From the NCBI GenBank assembly GCA_006739055.1, contig AP019702.1:3683388-3747387 (forward strand): DNA of 64,000 nt. Reading direction: 5' to 3'. This document shows positions 16,191 through 24,620 of this stretch, in pieces (position 1 is the first letter of the stretch; each line of letters begins with the position of its first letter). The position numbers and the translations under genes were made by a program. This DNA is from Allostella vacuolata. GTDB lineage: Bacteria > Pseudomonadota > Alphaproteobacteria > ATCC43930 > Allostellaceae. The notes beneath the pieces are model-generated. The model saw nothing but the letters and a program-made list of their open reading frames with translations, was not told where the DNA came from and made no database searches.

Positions 16191-17255
16191 TCAGTCGGCC
16201 GCCCGGTTGGTGAAGTAGGCGTTGCCGAGCCCGGTGCCGATGGTCAGCACCCCCCAGCCCTCGACGTCCTGCATGAACGGCACCTGGCTCAGGCCCTGGA
16301 CGACGGCGTCGTTGTGCATCAGCACCATGGTGTCGTGCCCGTTGATCTCCGGGATCGCCTCGACCAGGCAGGCCGGCAGGTTGAAGCGGCTGCTCTCCCA
16401 GTTGCCGGGAAGGTTCTGGCCGCCCTTGGCGATCGAACCGTCCGCCTCGATCAGCCCGGGGCAGCCCACGCCGATGAACGGGGCCAGGGTGAGCTTCTCC
16501 TTCCTGGCCCGGCCGATCAGCCCCTCGACCATGCCGGCCAGGCGTCCGACCGCGTCGTCCCGGCCGGGCGCGGGTTCCTCGCCGCGGTGCGGCCACAGCT
16601 CGAACTTCCAGACCGCCGCCTCGGACAGGTCGGCCGCCTTCTTGCGGTGGAACAGCACGATGCCGGCGCGGATGTTGGAGCCGCCGATGTCGACCGCGAC
16701 GATCCCGTCATGGCCCGAGAAGATCCAGGACGGCGCCAGGTGCACGGCGCCGATCAGGCCGGCCTCGTCGGGATGGTGGCGGATCGGCACCAGCGTCACG
16801 TCGGCGCCGTCCCCCTTGAGCAGGACGGTCGCCCGGCCGATCGCCAGCTCGCCGATCCGGCTCTGGCGCATGCCGCCGCCGACGACGATGCGCTCGGCCG
16901 TCTTCCAGCCCTTGCGTCGACGGAAGCGGCGCACCACGCCGGCCAGCTCCTGGGCGAATTCCTCGACCGCGCCGTGGATCAGGCCCGCCACCTCCGGCTC
17001 GCCCTTGCTCAGGAGCTGGTCGAGCTTCTTGCGGCTGACATCCTGGGATTCCTCCTCCCCCAGCGGATCGTCGCCGACCTCGCGTAGCCGCTCCCGCCAT
17101 TCGTCGAGGATGGTGCGGAAGGCCTGCGAGTTGGCGCGGTCGCCGACGAACCCCTCTTCGTCGCGCAGTTCCACATTGTAGCTGTCGACCGTAACCGCCG
17201 GAAGGTTCGCCGTGCCGTGGCGAAGCTCCGGGTGCGCCTTCGTCTGGTCCGCCAT
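16191..17255 (-). CDS. ROK-family sugar kinase-like protein with permuted domain order
   Basis: A 354-residue protein. The phosphate-1 motif VDIGGSNIRAG occurs late (188-198), followed by GVGCPG (262-267), NLPGNWE, HNDA with the putative catalytic Asp (314-317) and TIGTGLGN (338-345), after which the protein ends. The segment that normally finishes a ROK kinase (IVVGGG, 123-128, and DEAGLIGAVHLA, 163-174) instead lies before the phosphate-1 motif. This reads as a circular permutation. The Cys-rich zinc motif of glucokinases is absent. The ATG at 17255 follows AGGAG. Substrate unknown; it is paired with the PEPC-like gene and divergent from a TRAP operon. Confidence 0.78.
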   Translation of the reverse strand: MADQTKAHPELRHGTANLPAVTVDSYNVELRDEEGFVGDRANSQAFRTILDEWRERLREVGDDPLGEEESQDVSRKKLDQLLSKGEPEVAGLIHGAVEEFAQELAGVVRRFRRRKGWKTAERIVVGGGMRQSRIGELAIGRATVLLKGDGADVTLVPIRHHPDEAGLIGAVHLAPSWIFSGHDGIVAVDIGGSNIRAGIVLFHRKKAADLSEAAVWKFELWPHRGEEPAPGRDDAVGRLAGMVEGLIGRARKEKLTLAPFIGVGCPGLIEADGSIAKGGQNLPGNWESSRFNLPACLVEAIPEINGHDTMVLMHNDAVVQGLSQVPFMQDVEGWGVLTIGTGLGNAYFTNRAAD

Positions 17256-17438
17256 GCGGCTCCTGGGTTGGGGAAAGACTTGCGCAGGGCCAACGCGTCG
17301 ACCCCCGCGGGGTTCCGGAATGGCGACCGGAATCTCGGGCGGACGGCGGACGCCGGTTGACCCGCCCCCGTTCCTTGGATCACATACCCGCCATGGGTGC
17401 GCGACAGATGCGCCCGGGGAAAATTGGGAGGGAACGGC
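17256..17438. promoter_or_regulatory. Divergent promoter region, ROK/PEPC-like unit versus TRAP operon 2
   Basis: 183 bp between two divergent operons. It contains a short GC palindrome CCCCGCGGGG near 17303-17312 and the ribosome site GGGAGGGAA for the plus-strand gene. No convincing -35/-10 pair or regulator site could be picked by eye. Confidence 0.35.
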
Positions 17439-18452
17439 ATGCTCGGAAGGAGGGCGGCGACCAAGGTCGCCGCGATCGCGGTCACGGTTGGCCTGGCGCT
17501 GACCGGTGCGGCAGAAGCGCAGCAGAAGTGGAAGGCGCAGAGCCTCTACGGCCCCAACACGATCGTCCACAAGGAGTTCGAGAAGTTCGCCGCGCGCGTC
17601 AAGGACGCGACCAAGGGCGCCCTGCAGATCGAGGCGCTGCCGGTCGCCACCATCGTCCCGCAGGCCGAGGCGCTCGACGCCATCAAGGCCGGCCTGCTCG
17701 ATGCCGCCGCCGGCACCATGGCCTACCAGGGCGGCAAGGAGGCGGCCGCGGCCTTCTGGGATCTCGCCGCCGGCTACGACAACCCGCTCCACCTGATCAT
17801 GTGGTACCGCCTGGGCGGCGGCCATGAGATCATGAACAAGGTCGCCGCCAAGTGGGACGCGGTGTTCCTCGGGCCGGTCATCCTCGGCCTGGAATCGATC
17901 CCCTCGAAGAAGCCGATCCGCTCGATCGAGGACTTCAAGGGCGTGAAGATGCGCTCGCCGGACGGTATCCCGGCCGAGATCTTCGCCAAGCTCGGCGCCT
18001 CGGTCTCGGTCATGCCGGGGACAGAGGTCTACACCGCGCTCGATACCGGCAAGATCGAGGCGACCGACTGGGGCACGCTCTCGGTCAATGACGAGGCCGG
18101 CTACAACCGCATCGCCCCCTACGCGATCTATCCCGGCATCCATTCGCTGAACGCCATGGACTTCGTCGTCCGCCGCAGCAAGTGGAACGCGCTCTCGGCC
18201 GAGAACAAGGCCGCCGTCACCGCCGCGGTCGACGAGTGGAGCCTCGCCACCTGGATGAGCCAGGAGCATGCCGACCGCCTCGCCGCCGCCAAGCGCAAGC
18301 CGGAGACCCTGGTGACCTGGGGCGAGAAGGAAAAGGCCGACCTGCGCAAGGTTGCGCAGACGGTGTGGGAGAGCTGGTCCAAGAAGAGCCCGCTCGCCAA
18401 GGAGATCTACGAGAGCCAGGTCAAGTTCCTGCAGTCGATCGGCAAGCTCTAG
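17439..18452 (+). CDS. TRAP transporter substrate-binding protein (DctP type), system 2
   Basis: A 337-residue periplasmic protein. The signal peptide covers about residues 1-26 (ends AAEA before QQKWKAQS). The mature protein begins with the usual solute-binding strand and has the VKMRSPDGIPAE segment, whose Arg is the expected carboxylate contact. I chose the ATG at 17439 since GGGAGGGAA is next to it and an upstream in-frame ATG would put a polar tail before the signal peptide. Followed by a hairpin and the fused membrane subunits. Confidence 0.9.
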   Translation: MLGRRAATKVAAIAVTVGLALTGAAEAQQKWKAQSLYGPNTIVHKEFEKFAARVKDATKGALQIEALPVATIVPQAEALDAIKAGLLDAAAGTMAYQGGKEAAAAFWDLAAGYDNPLHLIMWYRLGGGHEIMNKVAAKWDAVFLGPVILGLESIPSKKPIRSIEDFKGVKMRSPDGIPAEIFAKLGASVSVMPGTEVYTALDTGKIEATDWGTLSVNDEAGYNRIAPYAIYPGIHSLNAMDFVVRRSKWNALSAENKAAVTAAVDEWSLATWMSQEHADRLAAAKRKPETLVTWGEKEKADLRKVAQTVWESWSKKSPLAKEIYESQVKFLQSIGKL

Positions 18453-18466
18453 CGCCTGCCAAGCTC

Positions 18467-18494
18467 GGGCCGGGCGCCGACCAGCGCCCGGCCC
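18467..18494 (+). repeat. Strong hairpin between binding protein and membrane-subunit genes of TRAP system 2
   Basis: Perfect 11-bp inverted repeat GGGCCGGGCGC / GCGCCCGGCCC with loop CGACCA, followed by TTCTCT, beginning 15 bp after the DctP stop. It probably acts as an attenuating terminator or 3' stabiliser and is positioned like the hairpin of TRAP operon 1, although the sequences differ. Confidence 0.6.
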
Positions 18495-18549
18495 TTCTCT
18501 ACCGAGCGGCCGCTCCCGGCGGGCGGCCCCACGCAGGAAGCCCAGACCG

Positions 18550-20544
18550 ATGACGGATGCCGCTGCCGCCTCTTCGTCCGCCGCCCCCACTCCGCCCGTC
18601 CTGGCGCCGGACGTCACCCCGAAGAACGCCGTCGACCGGCTGGTCGTCCAGATATCGAAGGTCCTGAGCCTCACCTACGCGCTGTCGGTCTTCGTCACCA
18701 TCTACGACGTCGGCAGCGACCTGCTCTCCCAGCCGACCATCTGGGTCTACGACGTCGTCACCACGGCCATCGCCGTCGCCTTCCTGATCGGCGGCTCCTA
18801 TGCCATGCAGCGGCGCGAGCACATCCAGATCACCGCCGTCTACGACCAGTATTCGCCGCGCGCGAAGCTGATCTGCGACGCGATCGCCTATGCCGGCACC
18901 CTCATCTACTTCTTCGTCTTCGCCTGGCTGTCCTGGCGACTGGCGCACGACGCGGTGGTGGACTGGGAGGTCGGCGGCTCGGCCTGGGCACAGCCGACCC
19001 CGGTCATCGTCAAGGTGTCGATGCTGCTCGGCAGCGCCCTCATCATCCTCCAGATCTTCTCCAACCTGCGGGTCGTCCTGCGCACCCTGGGCGGCGTCCC
19101 GCCGGTCGTGCTGGCAAGCTTCGCCGTCGCCATCGCCTTCGCGGTCTACCTGGCCGCGATGCTGGCGAGCGACGGCCAGCTCGCCTGGTTCCGGCCGCTC
19201 GACTGGCTGGCCGGCGGGTCCTTCGAGCCCGGCATCAGCACCATCTCGCTGCTGATGCTGGCCTGCTTCGTGGTGCTGATCTTCGGCCTCGGCATGCCGA
19301 TCGGCTTCGCCACCGGCCTGGTCGCGGTCATCTTCTGCGTCGCCTTCCGCGACATCGACGCGCTCTCGATCATCACCTTCCGCACCTACGGCTTCGTCAA
19401 TTCCTACGTCCTGCTGTCGGTGCCGATGTTCCTGCTGATGGCGGCCATCCTCGACAAGTCGGGCGTCGCCCACGACCTCTACGACGCGCTCAAGATCTGG
19501 TCCGGCCGGCTGCCGGGCGGGGTCGGCGTCATGACCCTGATCGCCGCCTCGATCATGGCGGCGATGACCGGCATCATCGGCGGCGAGGTGATCCTGCTGG
19601 GGCTGGTGGCGCTGCCGCAGATGCTCCGGCTGGGGTATGATTCGAAACTCGCGATCGGCATCGTCTGCGCCGGCGGGTCGCTCGGCGTGATGATCCCGCC
19701 CAGCCTGGTGCTGGTGTTCTACGGCCTCACCACCTCGGTCTCGATCGGCGACCTGTTCCTCGCCTCGACCGTCCCGGGCCTGATGATGGCCGGGATCTAC
19801 ATCGCCTACGTGCTGATCCGCTGCGCCATCAACCCCAAGCTGGGGCCGCCCGCCCCGCCCGAGATCTACAGCATCCCGCTGTCGGCCAAGTTCGCCGCGC
19901 TGCGCAAGGTCATCCTGCCGCTCTTCATCATCTTCTCGGTGCTGGGCAGCATCTATTCCGGCCTGTCCTCGGTCAGCGAGGCGGCGGCACTCGGCGTCGC
20001 CGGGGTGATGGTCGCGGCCGCGCTGCGCGGCACGCTCGGCTGGGGGATGCTGCGGGATTCCATCTACACGACGATGTCGACCTGCGGCCTGCTGATCTGG
20101 CTGACGATCGGCGCCAACGCGATGGTCGGGGTCTACAACCTGCTGGGCGGCATCGCCTACCTCAAGGCGATCATGACCGGCCTGCCGCTCGACCCGATCG
20201 GCGTCATCCTGGTCATGATGGTGATCCTGCTGATCCTCGGCTGCTTCATGGACTGGTTCTCCATCATGCTGCTGACGATGCCGGTCTTCGCGCCGACGGT
20301 GCAGGCGCTGGGCTACGACCTGGTCTGGTTCGGGGTGCTGTTCAACATCGTCATGCAGGTCGGCTACCTGTCGCCGCCGTTCGGGCAGGCGGCCTTCTAC
20401 CTGAAATCGGTGACGCCGCCGGAGATCAGCCTCAACCACATCTTCGTGTCCCTGCTGCCGTTCATCGCCCTGCAGGTGGTGTCCCTCGCCATCGTCCTGT
20501 TCATACCCGACGTGGCGCTGTGGCTGCCGCGGATGCTGGGCTGA
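18550..20544 (+). CDS. TRAP transporter fused permease (DctQM)
   Basis: A 664-residue protein joining a DctQ-like part (about residues 1-190, with QRREHIQITAVYD in the first cytoplasmic loop) to a DctM-like part (about 240-664, with MGSAT-type loops such as MTGIIGGEVILLG and GVMIPPSLVLVFYG). A hydrophobic linker near 175-200 joins the two, as in other fused TRAP permeases. Acts with the upstream binding protein for organic-acid uptake. The stop codon overlaps the next start by one base (TGATG). Confidence 0.9.
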   Translation: MTDAAAASSSAAPTPPVLAPDVTPKNAVDRLVVQISKVLSLTYALSVFVTIYDVGSDLLSQPTIWVYDVVTTAIAVAFLIGGSYAMQRREHIQITAVYDQYSPRAKLICDAIAYAGTLIYFFVFAWLSWRLAHDAVVDWEVGGSAWAQPTPVIVKVSMLLGSALIILQIFSNLRVVLRTLGGVPPVVLASFAVAIAFAVYLAAMLASDGQLAWFRPLDWLAGGSFEPGISTISLLMLACFVVLIFGLGMPIGFATGLVAVIFCVAFRDIDALSIITFRTYGFVNSYVLLSVPMFLLMAAILDKSGVAHDLYDALKIWSGRLPGGVGVMTLIAASIMAAMTGIIGGEVILLGLVALPQMLRLGYDSKLAIGIVCAGGSLGVMIPPSLVLVFYGLTTSVSIGDLFLASTVPGLMMAGIYIAYVLIRCAINPKLGPPAPPEIYSIPLSAKFAALRKVILPLFIIFSVLGSIYSGLSSVSEAAALGVAGVMVAAALRGTLGWGMLRDSIYTTMSTCGLLIWLTIGANAMVGVYNLLGGIAYLKAIMTGLPLDPIGVILVMMVILLILGCFMDWFSIMLLTMPVFAPTVQALGYDLVWFGVLFNIVMQVGYLSPPFGQAAFYLKSVTPPEISLNHIFVSLLPFIALQVVSLAIVLFIPDVALWLPRMLG

Positions 20545-21617
20545 TGGCGACCCGGCACATTCCCCACGACCGGCTGCGCCGGGTCGTGGGCGACATCTTC
20601 CGGGCCGGCGGCTGCGAGGCGGCCGAGGCGCGGGACATCGCCGACCATCTGGTCGACGCCAACCTGGCCGGGCACGACTCGCACGGCGCCATCCGGGTGG
20701 CGAAGTATGTCGACTGGCAGCGCCAGGGCATGGTGCTGCCCAACCGCCCGCTGGAGACCCTGCGCGACGACGGCATGCTGCTGATGTTCGACGGCGGCTT
20801 CGGCTACGGCCAGTCGGTGGGCCGGGCGGCGATGCGGGCGGCGATCGAGCGGGTCGCCCGGACCGGGGTGGTGGTCATGGCCCTGCGCAACGTCGGCCAT
20901 CTCGGCCGGATCGGCGCCTGGGCGGAGATGGCGAGCGAGGCCGGGTTCCTGTCGCTGCATTTCGTCAACACCTCCGGCTTCGGCCGGCTGGTCGCCCCGC
21001 ACGGCGGCAGCGACCGGCGGCTGTCGGCCAACCCGATCGCCGCCGGCGTGCCGATGCCGGGCGCGCCGCCGATGATCCTCGACATGTCGACCTGCGTCAT
21101 CGCCGAGGGCAAGATCCAGGTCGCCCGCAACAAGGGCGCGGCGCTGCCGGAGGGGGCCGTCGTCGATGGGGCCGGCCAGCCGACCCGGGACGCGGAGGCA
21201 TTCTACGCCACCCCGCCCGGCGCCATCCTGCCGATCGCCGCCCACAAGGGGTCGGGCCTGTCGATCCTGTGCGAGGTGCTGGCGGGCGCGCTCACCGGCG
21301 GCGGGTCGACCCACCCGGACAATCCCAGCGCCGACCGGCTGGTCAACAACATGCTGACGATCCTGATCGATGCCGACAGCCTGTCCGGCCGCGCCGCCTT
21401 CGCGGCCGATGTCGAGCGGCTGAAGGACTGGGTCAAGGCCTCCCCGCCGCTGGCACCGGGCGGCGAGGTGCTGGTCCCGGGCGAGCCCGAGCGGCGGACC
21501 CGGCAGGCGCGCGAGGCGGACGGCATCCCCCTCGACCCGGCGACCCTCGAGCAGATCGCCGCCGCCGCCCGGATGGTCGGCCTAGACCCCGTCATCGTCG
21601 ATTCCCTCGCCCGCTGA
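20544..21617 (+). CDS. Ldh-family (malate/L-lactate/ureidoglycolate-type) dehydrogenase
   Basis: A 357-residue NAD(P)-dependent dehydrogenase of the type II malate/lactate family, distinct from Rossmann-fold LDHs. The HDSHGAIRV motif near residue 50 carries the catalytic His, and ILDMSTCVIAEGKI and NKGAALPEG are typical of the fold. It oxidises a 2-hydroxy acid or reduces a 2-oxo acid. It is translationally coupled to the TRAP permease, so it should act on the imported acid. The stop codon lies in the loop of a short hairpin that is repeated just downstream. Confidence 0.88.
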   Translation: MATRHIPHDRLRRVVGDIFRAGGCEAAEARDIADHLVDANLAGHDSHGAIRVAKYVDWQRQGMVLPNRPLETLRDDGMLLMFDGGFGYGQSVGRAAMRAAIERVARTGVVVMALRNVGHLGRIGAWAEMASEAGFLSLHFVNTSGFGRLVAPHGGSDRRLSANPIAAGVPMPGAPPMILDMSTCVIAEGKIQVARNKGAALPEGAVVDGAGQPTRDAEAFYATPPGAILPIAAHKGSGLSILCEVLAGALTGGGSTHPDNPSADRLVNNMLTILIDADSLSGRAAFAADVERLKDWVKASPPLAPGGEVLVPGEPERRTRQAREADGIPLDPATLEQIAAAARMVGLDPVIVDSLAR

Positions 21618-21651
21618 GCGGGCTATCGGAAGCCCCGCCCGCTGAGCGGGC
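21608..21651 (+). repeat. Tandem hairpin repeat overlapping a stop codon
   Basis: Two copies, 28 bp apart, of CGCCCGCTGAGCGGGC (21608-21623 and 21636-21651). Each forms a 6-bp stem GCCCGC/GCGGGC with TGA in the loop; in the first copy that TGA is the stop codon of the Ldh-type gene. Flanking bases are also similar, so this is a recent local duplication. Confidence 0.6.
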
Positions 21652-21670
21652 CATAGCGAAAGAGGCAGGC

Positions 21671-22447
21671 ATGCGCGAGAACCCGGTCCGCAGCAAGATC
21701 GAGCGGGGGGAGCCGGTCTTCGGCCACATGGCGTTCGAATTCTTCACCCCCGGCCTGTGCCAGATCCTGGCCAATGCGGGCGCGGACTTCGTGCTGTTCG
21801 ACACCGAGCACAGCGGCGTCGGCATCGAGACCATGAAGGCGCAGGCCGCCTTCGCCCGCGGCACCGGCATCGCCCCGATGGTCCGGGTGCCGGGCTGCCA
21901 CTACCACCTGATCGGGCCGATGCTGGATGCCGGCATGATGGGCCTGATGGTGCCGATGGTGGAGACGGCGGAGCAGGCGGCCAGCATCGCCCGCTGGTGC
22001 CGCTACCGGCCCGAGGGGGTGCGGGGCCTGGCCTTCGGCATGCCGCACGACGACTACGACCTGGGCGACCACCGGCCGAAGATGGCCGCGGCCAACGCGC
22101 GGACCGTGGTCATCGCCCTGATCGAGACGGCGGCCGGGCTGGAGAATGTCGACGCGATCATGGCCACCCCCGGCATCGACATCGGCTGGGTCGGCCATTT
22201 CGACCTGACCAACGCGCTCGGCATCGACGGCCAGTTCGACCATCCGCGCTACAAGGCGGCGATCCAATCCGTGGTCGCGGCCTGCCGGCGCCACGGCAAG
22301 ACCGCCGGCTTCCTGTGCGGCGACGTCGCGACCGGGCGGCAGTATCTCGAGGCCGGCTTCGGCGCGCTCGCCTACGGCGTCGACAGCGTCGTCTTCCAGC
22401 AGGCGATGAAGGCCGGCATCGACGGGCTGCGCGCGCCGCAGAGGTAG
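21671..22447 (+). CDS. HpcH/HpaI-family class II aldolase
   Basis: A 258-residue TIM-barrel aldolase of the 2-keto-3-deoxy acid type. The metal and pyruvate-binding segments FDTEHSGVG (about residues 39-47), ALIETAAGLENVD and the C-terminal GVDSVVFQ are present. Such enzymes split 2-keto-3-deoxy sugar acids or 4-hydroxy-2-oxo acids into pyruvate plus an aldehyde, Mg2+ or Mn2+ dependent. The ATG at 21671 follows GAGGC. It completes a short operon: import by TRAP, oxidation by the Ldh-type enzyme, then cleavage. Confidence 0.9.
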   Translation: MRENPVRSKIERGEPVFGHMAFEFFTPGLCQILANAGADFVLFDTEHSGVGIETMKAQAAFARGTGIAPMVRVPGCHYHLIGPMLDAGMMGLMVPMVETAEQAASIARWCRYRPEGVRGLAFGMPHDDYDLGDHRPKMAAANARTVVIALIETAAGLENVDAIMATPGIDIGWVGHFDLTNALGIDGQFDHPRYKAAIQSVVAACRRHGKTAGFLCGDVATGRQYLEAGFGALAYGVDSVVFQQAMKAGIDGLRAPQR

Positions 22448-22463
22448 CGTCGGGCGGGGGCGC

Positions 22464-24224
22464 CTACCCGGCCCGCTTCACGGCGCCCGCGATCCGTTCC
22501 GGGCGTTCCTTCCAGTGCGGCTTGGCGGCCGGGCGGGCCGGCGGCGGCGGGCCGCGGTCCTGGACCGCGCCTTCCGGCACCGGCTCGATCCGCACCTCGC
22601 CGCGGTCGACGCGGCGGATCGCCAGCAGGAAGTTCTCGGCCACCTGCTCGTCGACCTCGAACTTGGTCTCGCGGTCGAAGATGCGGATGGCGCCGATGTC
22701 CTGCTTGGTGATCATGCCCTGGCGGCAGATCATCGGCAGCAGCCAGCGCGGGTCGGCGTTCTTCTGGCGCCCGACATTGAGCCGGAACCAGACGCTGCGG
22801 CCGGCCAGGCGCGACCGCCCGGCGGCGGCCGGGCGGATGGCGGCGGGCGAGCCGGCCGCCACGGGTGCGCGGTCGCGCTGGCCGCGCTCCGGACCCGGGT
22901 CGGAGACCTCCTCGGGGGCCGGCAGCTGCGAGCGGTAGAGGCGCACCAGCGCGGCCGCGATATCCTCCGCCGACCGTTCGGCCAGCAGGGTCCGGGCCAT
23001 CGCCAGGTCGTCCTCGCCGGCCGGCTCCGTCAGCAGCGGGTTCTGCAGCATGCGCTGCTGGTCGAGCCGGCGGATGTCGTCGGCCGACGGCGGGCCGCCC
23101 CAGGATGCCTGCACCCGGGCGGCACTCAGCATCAGCTCGGCGCGGCGGCGGCGCATGGGCGGCACCAGCAGGACGCTGATCCCCTTGCGCCCGGCCCGGC
23201 CGGTGCGGCCGCTGCGATGCTGCAGCACCTCGGGATCGTGCGGCAGGTCGGCATGGATGACGAGGCCGAGGTTGGGCAGGTCGATGCCGCGGGCCGCGAC
23301 GTCGGTCGCCACGCACACCCGGGCCCGGCCGTCGCGCAGCGCCTGGAGGGCGTGGTTGCGCTCGTTCTGGCTGAGTTCGCCCGACAGGGCGACCGCCGCG
23401 AAGCCGCGCTCCAGCAGGATCGCCAGCAGGTGGCGCACCGCCTCGCGGGTGTTGCAGAAGACGATCGCCGACGGCGCCTCGATGAAGCGCAGGACGTTGA
23501 CCACCGCCAGCTCGACCGCCCGCGGGCCGACGCGCATGGCCCGGTACTCGATGTCGGCATGGCCGCGCTCGCCGCCGGTCACCGCGATGCGGTGGGCGTT
23601 GCGCTGGTAGCGCGAGGCGAGCGTGACGATGTCCTTGGGCAGGGTGGCCGAGAAGAGCAGCGTCCGCCGGCCCTCGGGCGTGGCGTCGAGGATGAACTCC
23701 AGGTCCTCGCGGAAACCGAGGTCGAGCATCTCGTCGGCCTCGTCGAGGACTGCCGCCTGAAGCCCGCCCAGCCGCAGCACGCCGCGCTCCAGATGGTCGC
23801 GCAGGCGGCCCGGGGTGCCGACGACGATGTGGGCGCCGGCATGCAGGCGGCGGCGCTCGGCGGCCGGGTCCATGCCGCCGACGCAGGACACGACCTGGGC
23901 GCCGGTGTGGGCATAGAGCCAGGTCAGCTCGCGCTGCACCTGCAGGGCCAGCTCGCGGGTCGGCGCAATGACGAGCGCCAGCGGATCGCCCGCGCGCGCC
24001 ATCTGCTGGGCGTCGCCCAGCAGCGTGGAGGCGAGCGCCAGCCCGTAGGCCACGGTCTTGCCCGACCCGGTCTGGGCCGAGACGAGCATGTCGCGATCGA
24101 TCGCGGCCGGCTCCAGGACGGCGGCCTGGACCGGGGTGGGCTCAAGGTACTCGCGCTCGGCGAGCGCACGCGCGAGCGGGGCGCTGGTCGGGGGAAATGC
24201 CACTGGGGAAGGTAGACCTTTCAT
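22464..24224 (-). CDS. DEAD-box ATP-dependent RNA helicase with DbpA/CsdA-type C-terminus
   Basis: A 586-residue helicase. Q motif PTPVQAAVL near 30, Walker A AQTGSGKT (50-57), DEAD (161-164), SAT, and HRSGRTGRAGR are intact. After the two RecA domains comes a low-complexity linker and a C-terminal RNA-binding-like domain (about 490-560) with NVGRQKNADPRWLLPMIC, similar to the RRM-like fold of DbpA/CsdA. It probably works in ribosome assembly or cold adaptation. I start at the ATG at 24224, with AGGCGGGA upstream; earlier in-frame starts give a Pro/Arg-rich extension that looks non-coding. Convergent with the aldolase gene. Confidence 0.9.
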   Translation of the reverse strand: MKGLPSPVAFPPTSAPLARALAEREYLEPTPVQAAVLEPAAIDRDMLVSAQTGSGKTVAYGLALASTLLGDAQQMARAGDPLALVIAPTRELALQVQRELTWLYAHTGAQVVSCVGGMDPAAERRRLHAGAHIVVGTPGRLRDHLERGVLRLGGLQAAVLDEADEMLDLGFREDLEFILDATPEGRRTLLFSATLPKDIVTLASRYQRNAHRIAVTGGERGHADIEYRAMRVGPRAVELAVVNVLRFIEAPSAIVFCNTREAVRHLLAILLERGFAAVALSGELSQNERNHALQALRDGRARVCVATDVAARGIDLPNLGLVIHADLPHDPEVLQHRSGRTGRAGRKGISVLLVPPMRRRRAELMLSAARVQASWGGPPSADDIRRLDQQRMLQNPLLTEPAGEDDLAMARTLLAERSAEDIAAALVRLYRSQLPAPEEVSDPGPERGQRDRAPVAAGSPAAIRPAAAGRSRLAGRSVWFRLNVGRQKNADPRWLLPMICRQGMITKQDIGAIRIFDRETKFEVDEQVAENFLLAIRRVDRGEVRIEPVPEGAVQDRGPPPPARPAAKPHWKERPERIAGAVKRAG

Positions 24225-24530
24225 GGTCCCGCCTCGAGGCGGGGGTGCGGACATGCGGGCCGGATGGCCCCGGTCAAACGACCATGTCTTGGGTGCAACG
24301 CGCCCCCTTGGGAAGCGCCCCATGCCGCTCGACCCGGGCCGATCGCGTTCGGTCCCGGGTGCGGCCAACCCCGCACCACTCGAATTGTCGTTCGATGCCA
24401 GGGGACATACCCGCCGCGGCGGGAGCGGTCAAACCCAATCGGCACCCGCGGCCGATGGCGGCAACGTGTCGCGGAATAGCCATGCGGCCGGAAAGCCGGT
24501 ATCGTCCGCCTCCCCGTGCGGCGTTTGCCC
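24225..24530. other. Gene-free leader/promoter region between helicase and methyltransferase
   Basis: With the repeat that follows, about 396 bases separate two divergent genes. Open frames here are short and have no recognisable protein features. The composition is less GC-biased than the genes, consistent with promoters and leaders for both neighbours. Nothing else identifiable. Confidence 0.4.
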
Positions 24531-24605
24531 CGGTTCAGCGGGACCCGGTTCAGCGGGACACGGTTCAGCGGGACACGGTTCAGCGGGACACGGTTCAGCG
24601 GGACA
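24531..24605 (+). repeat. Five-copy 15-bp tandem repeat in front of a methyltransferase gene
   Basis: Five head-to-tail copies of CGGTTCAGCGGGACA (the first has C instead of the final A). The array ends 15 bp before the methyltransferase ATG at 24621. A GTG at 24516 in the same frame would read the array as five FSGTR pentapeptides. A 15-bp unit keeps frame if copies are gained or lost. Confidence 0.9.
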
Positions 24606-24620
24606 CGGGCGAGGATCAGG

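Noticed and set aside
13338-17087. 1249-codon open frame on the plus strand opposite the PEPC-like and ROK genes
   Set aside because: Low-complexity Arg/Gly/Gln/His translation, no motifs, and fully antisense to two genes with recognisable domains; long antisense frames are expected at about 70% GC.
18499-20439. 646-codon minus-strand frame opposite the fused TRAP permease
   Set aside because: Composition dominated by Asp/Arg/His/Gly/Gln with no domain; mirror image of a membrane protein gene.
24531-24605. CRISPR array
   Set aside because: Units are 15 bp and directly adjacent, with no spacers and no cas genes.
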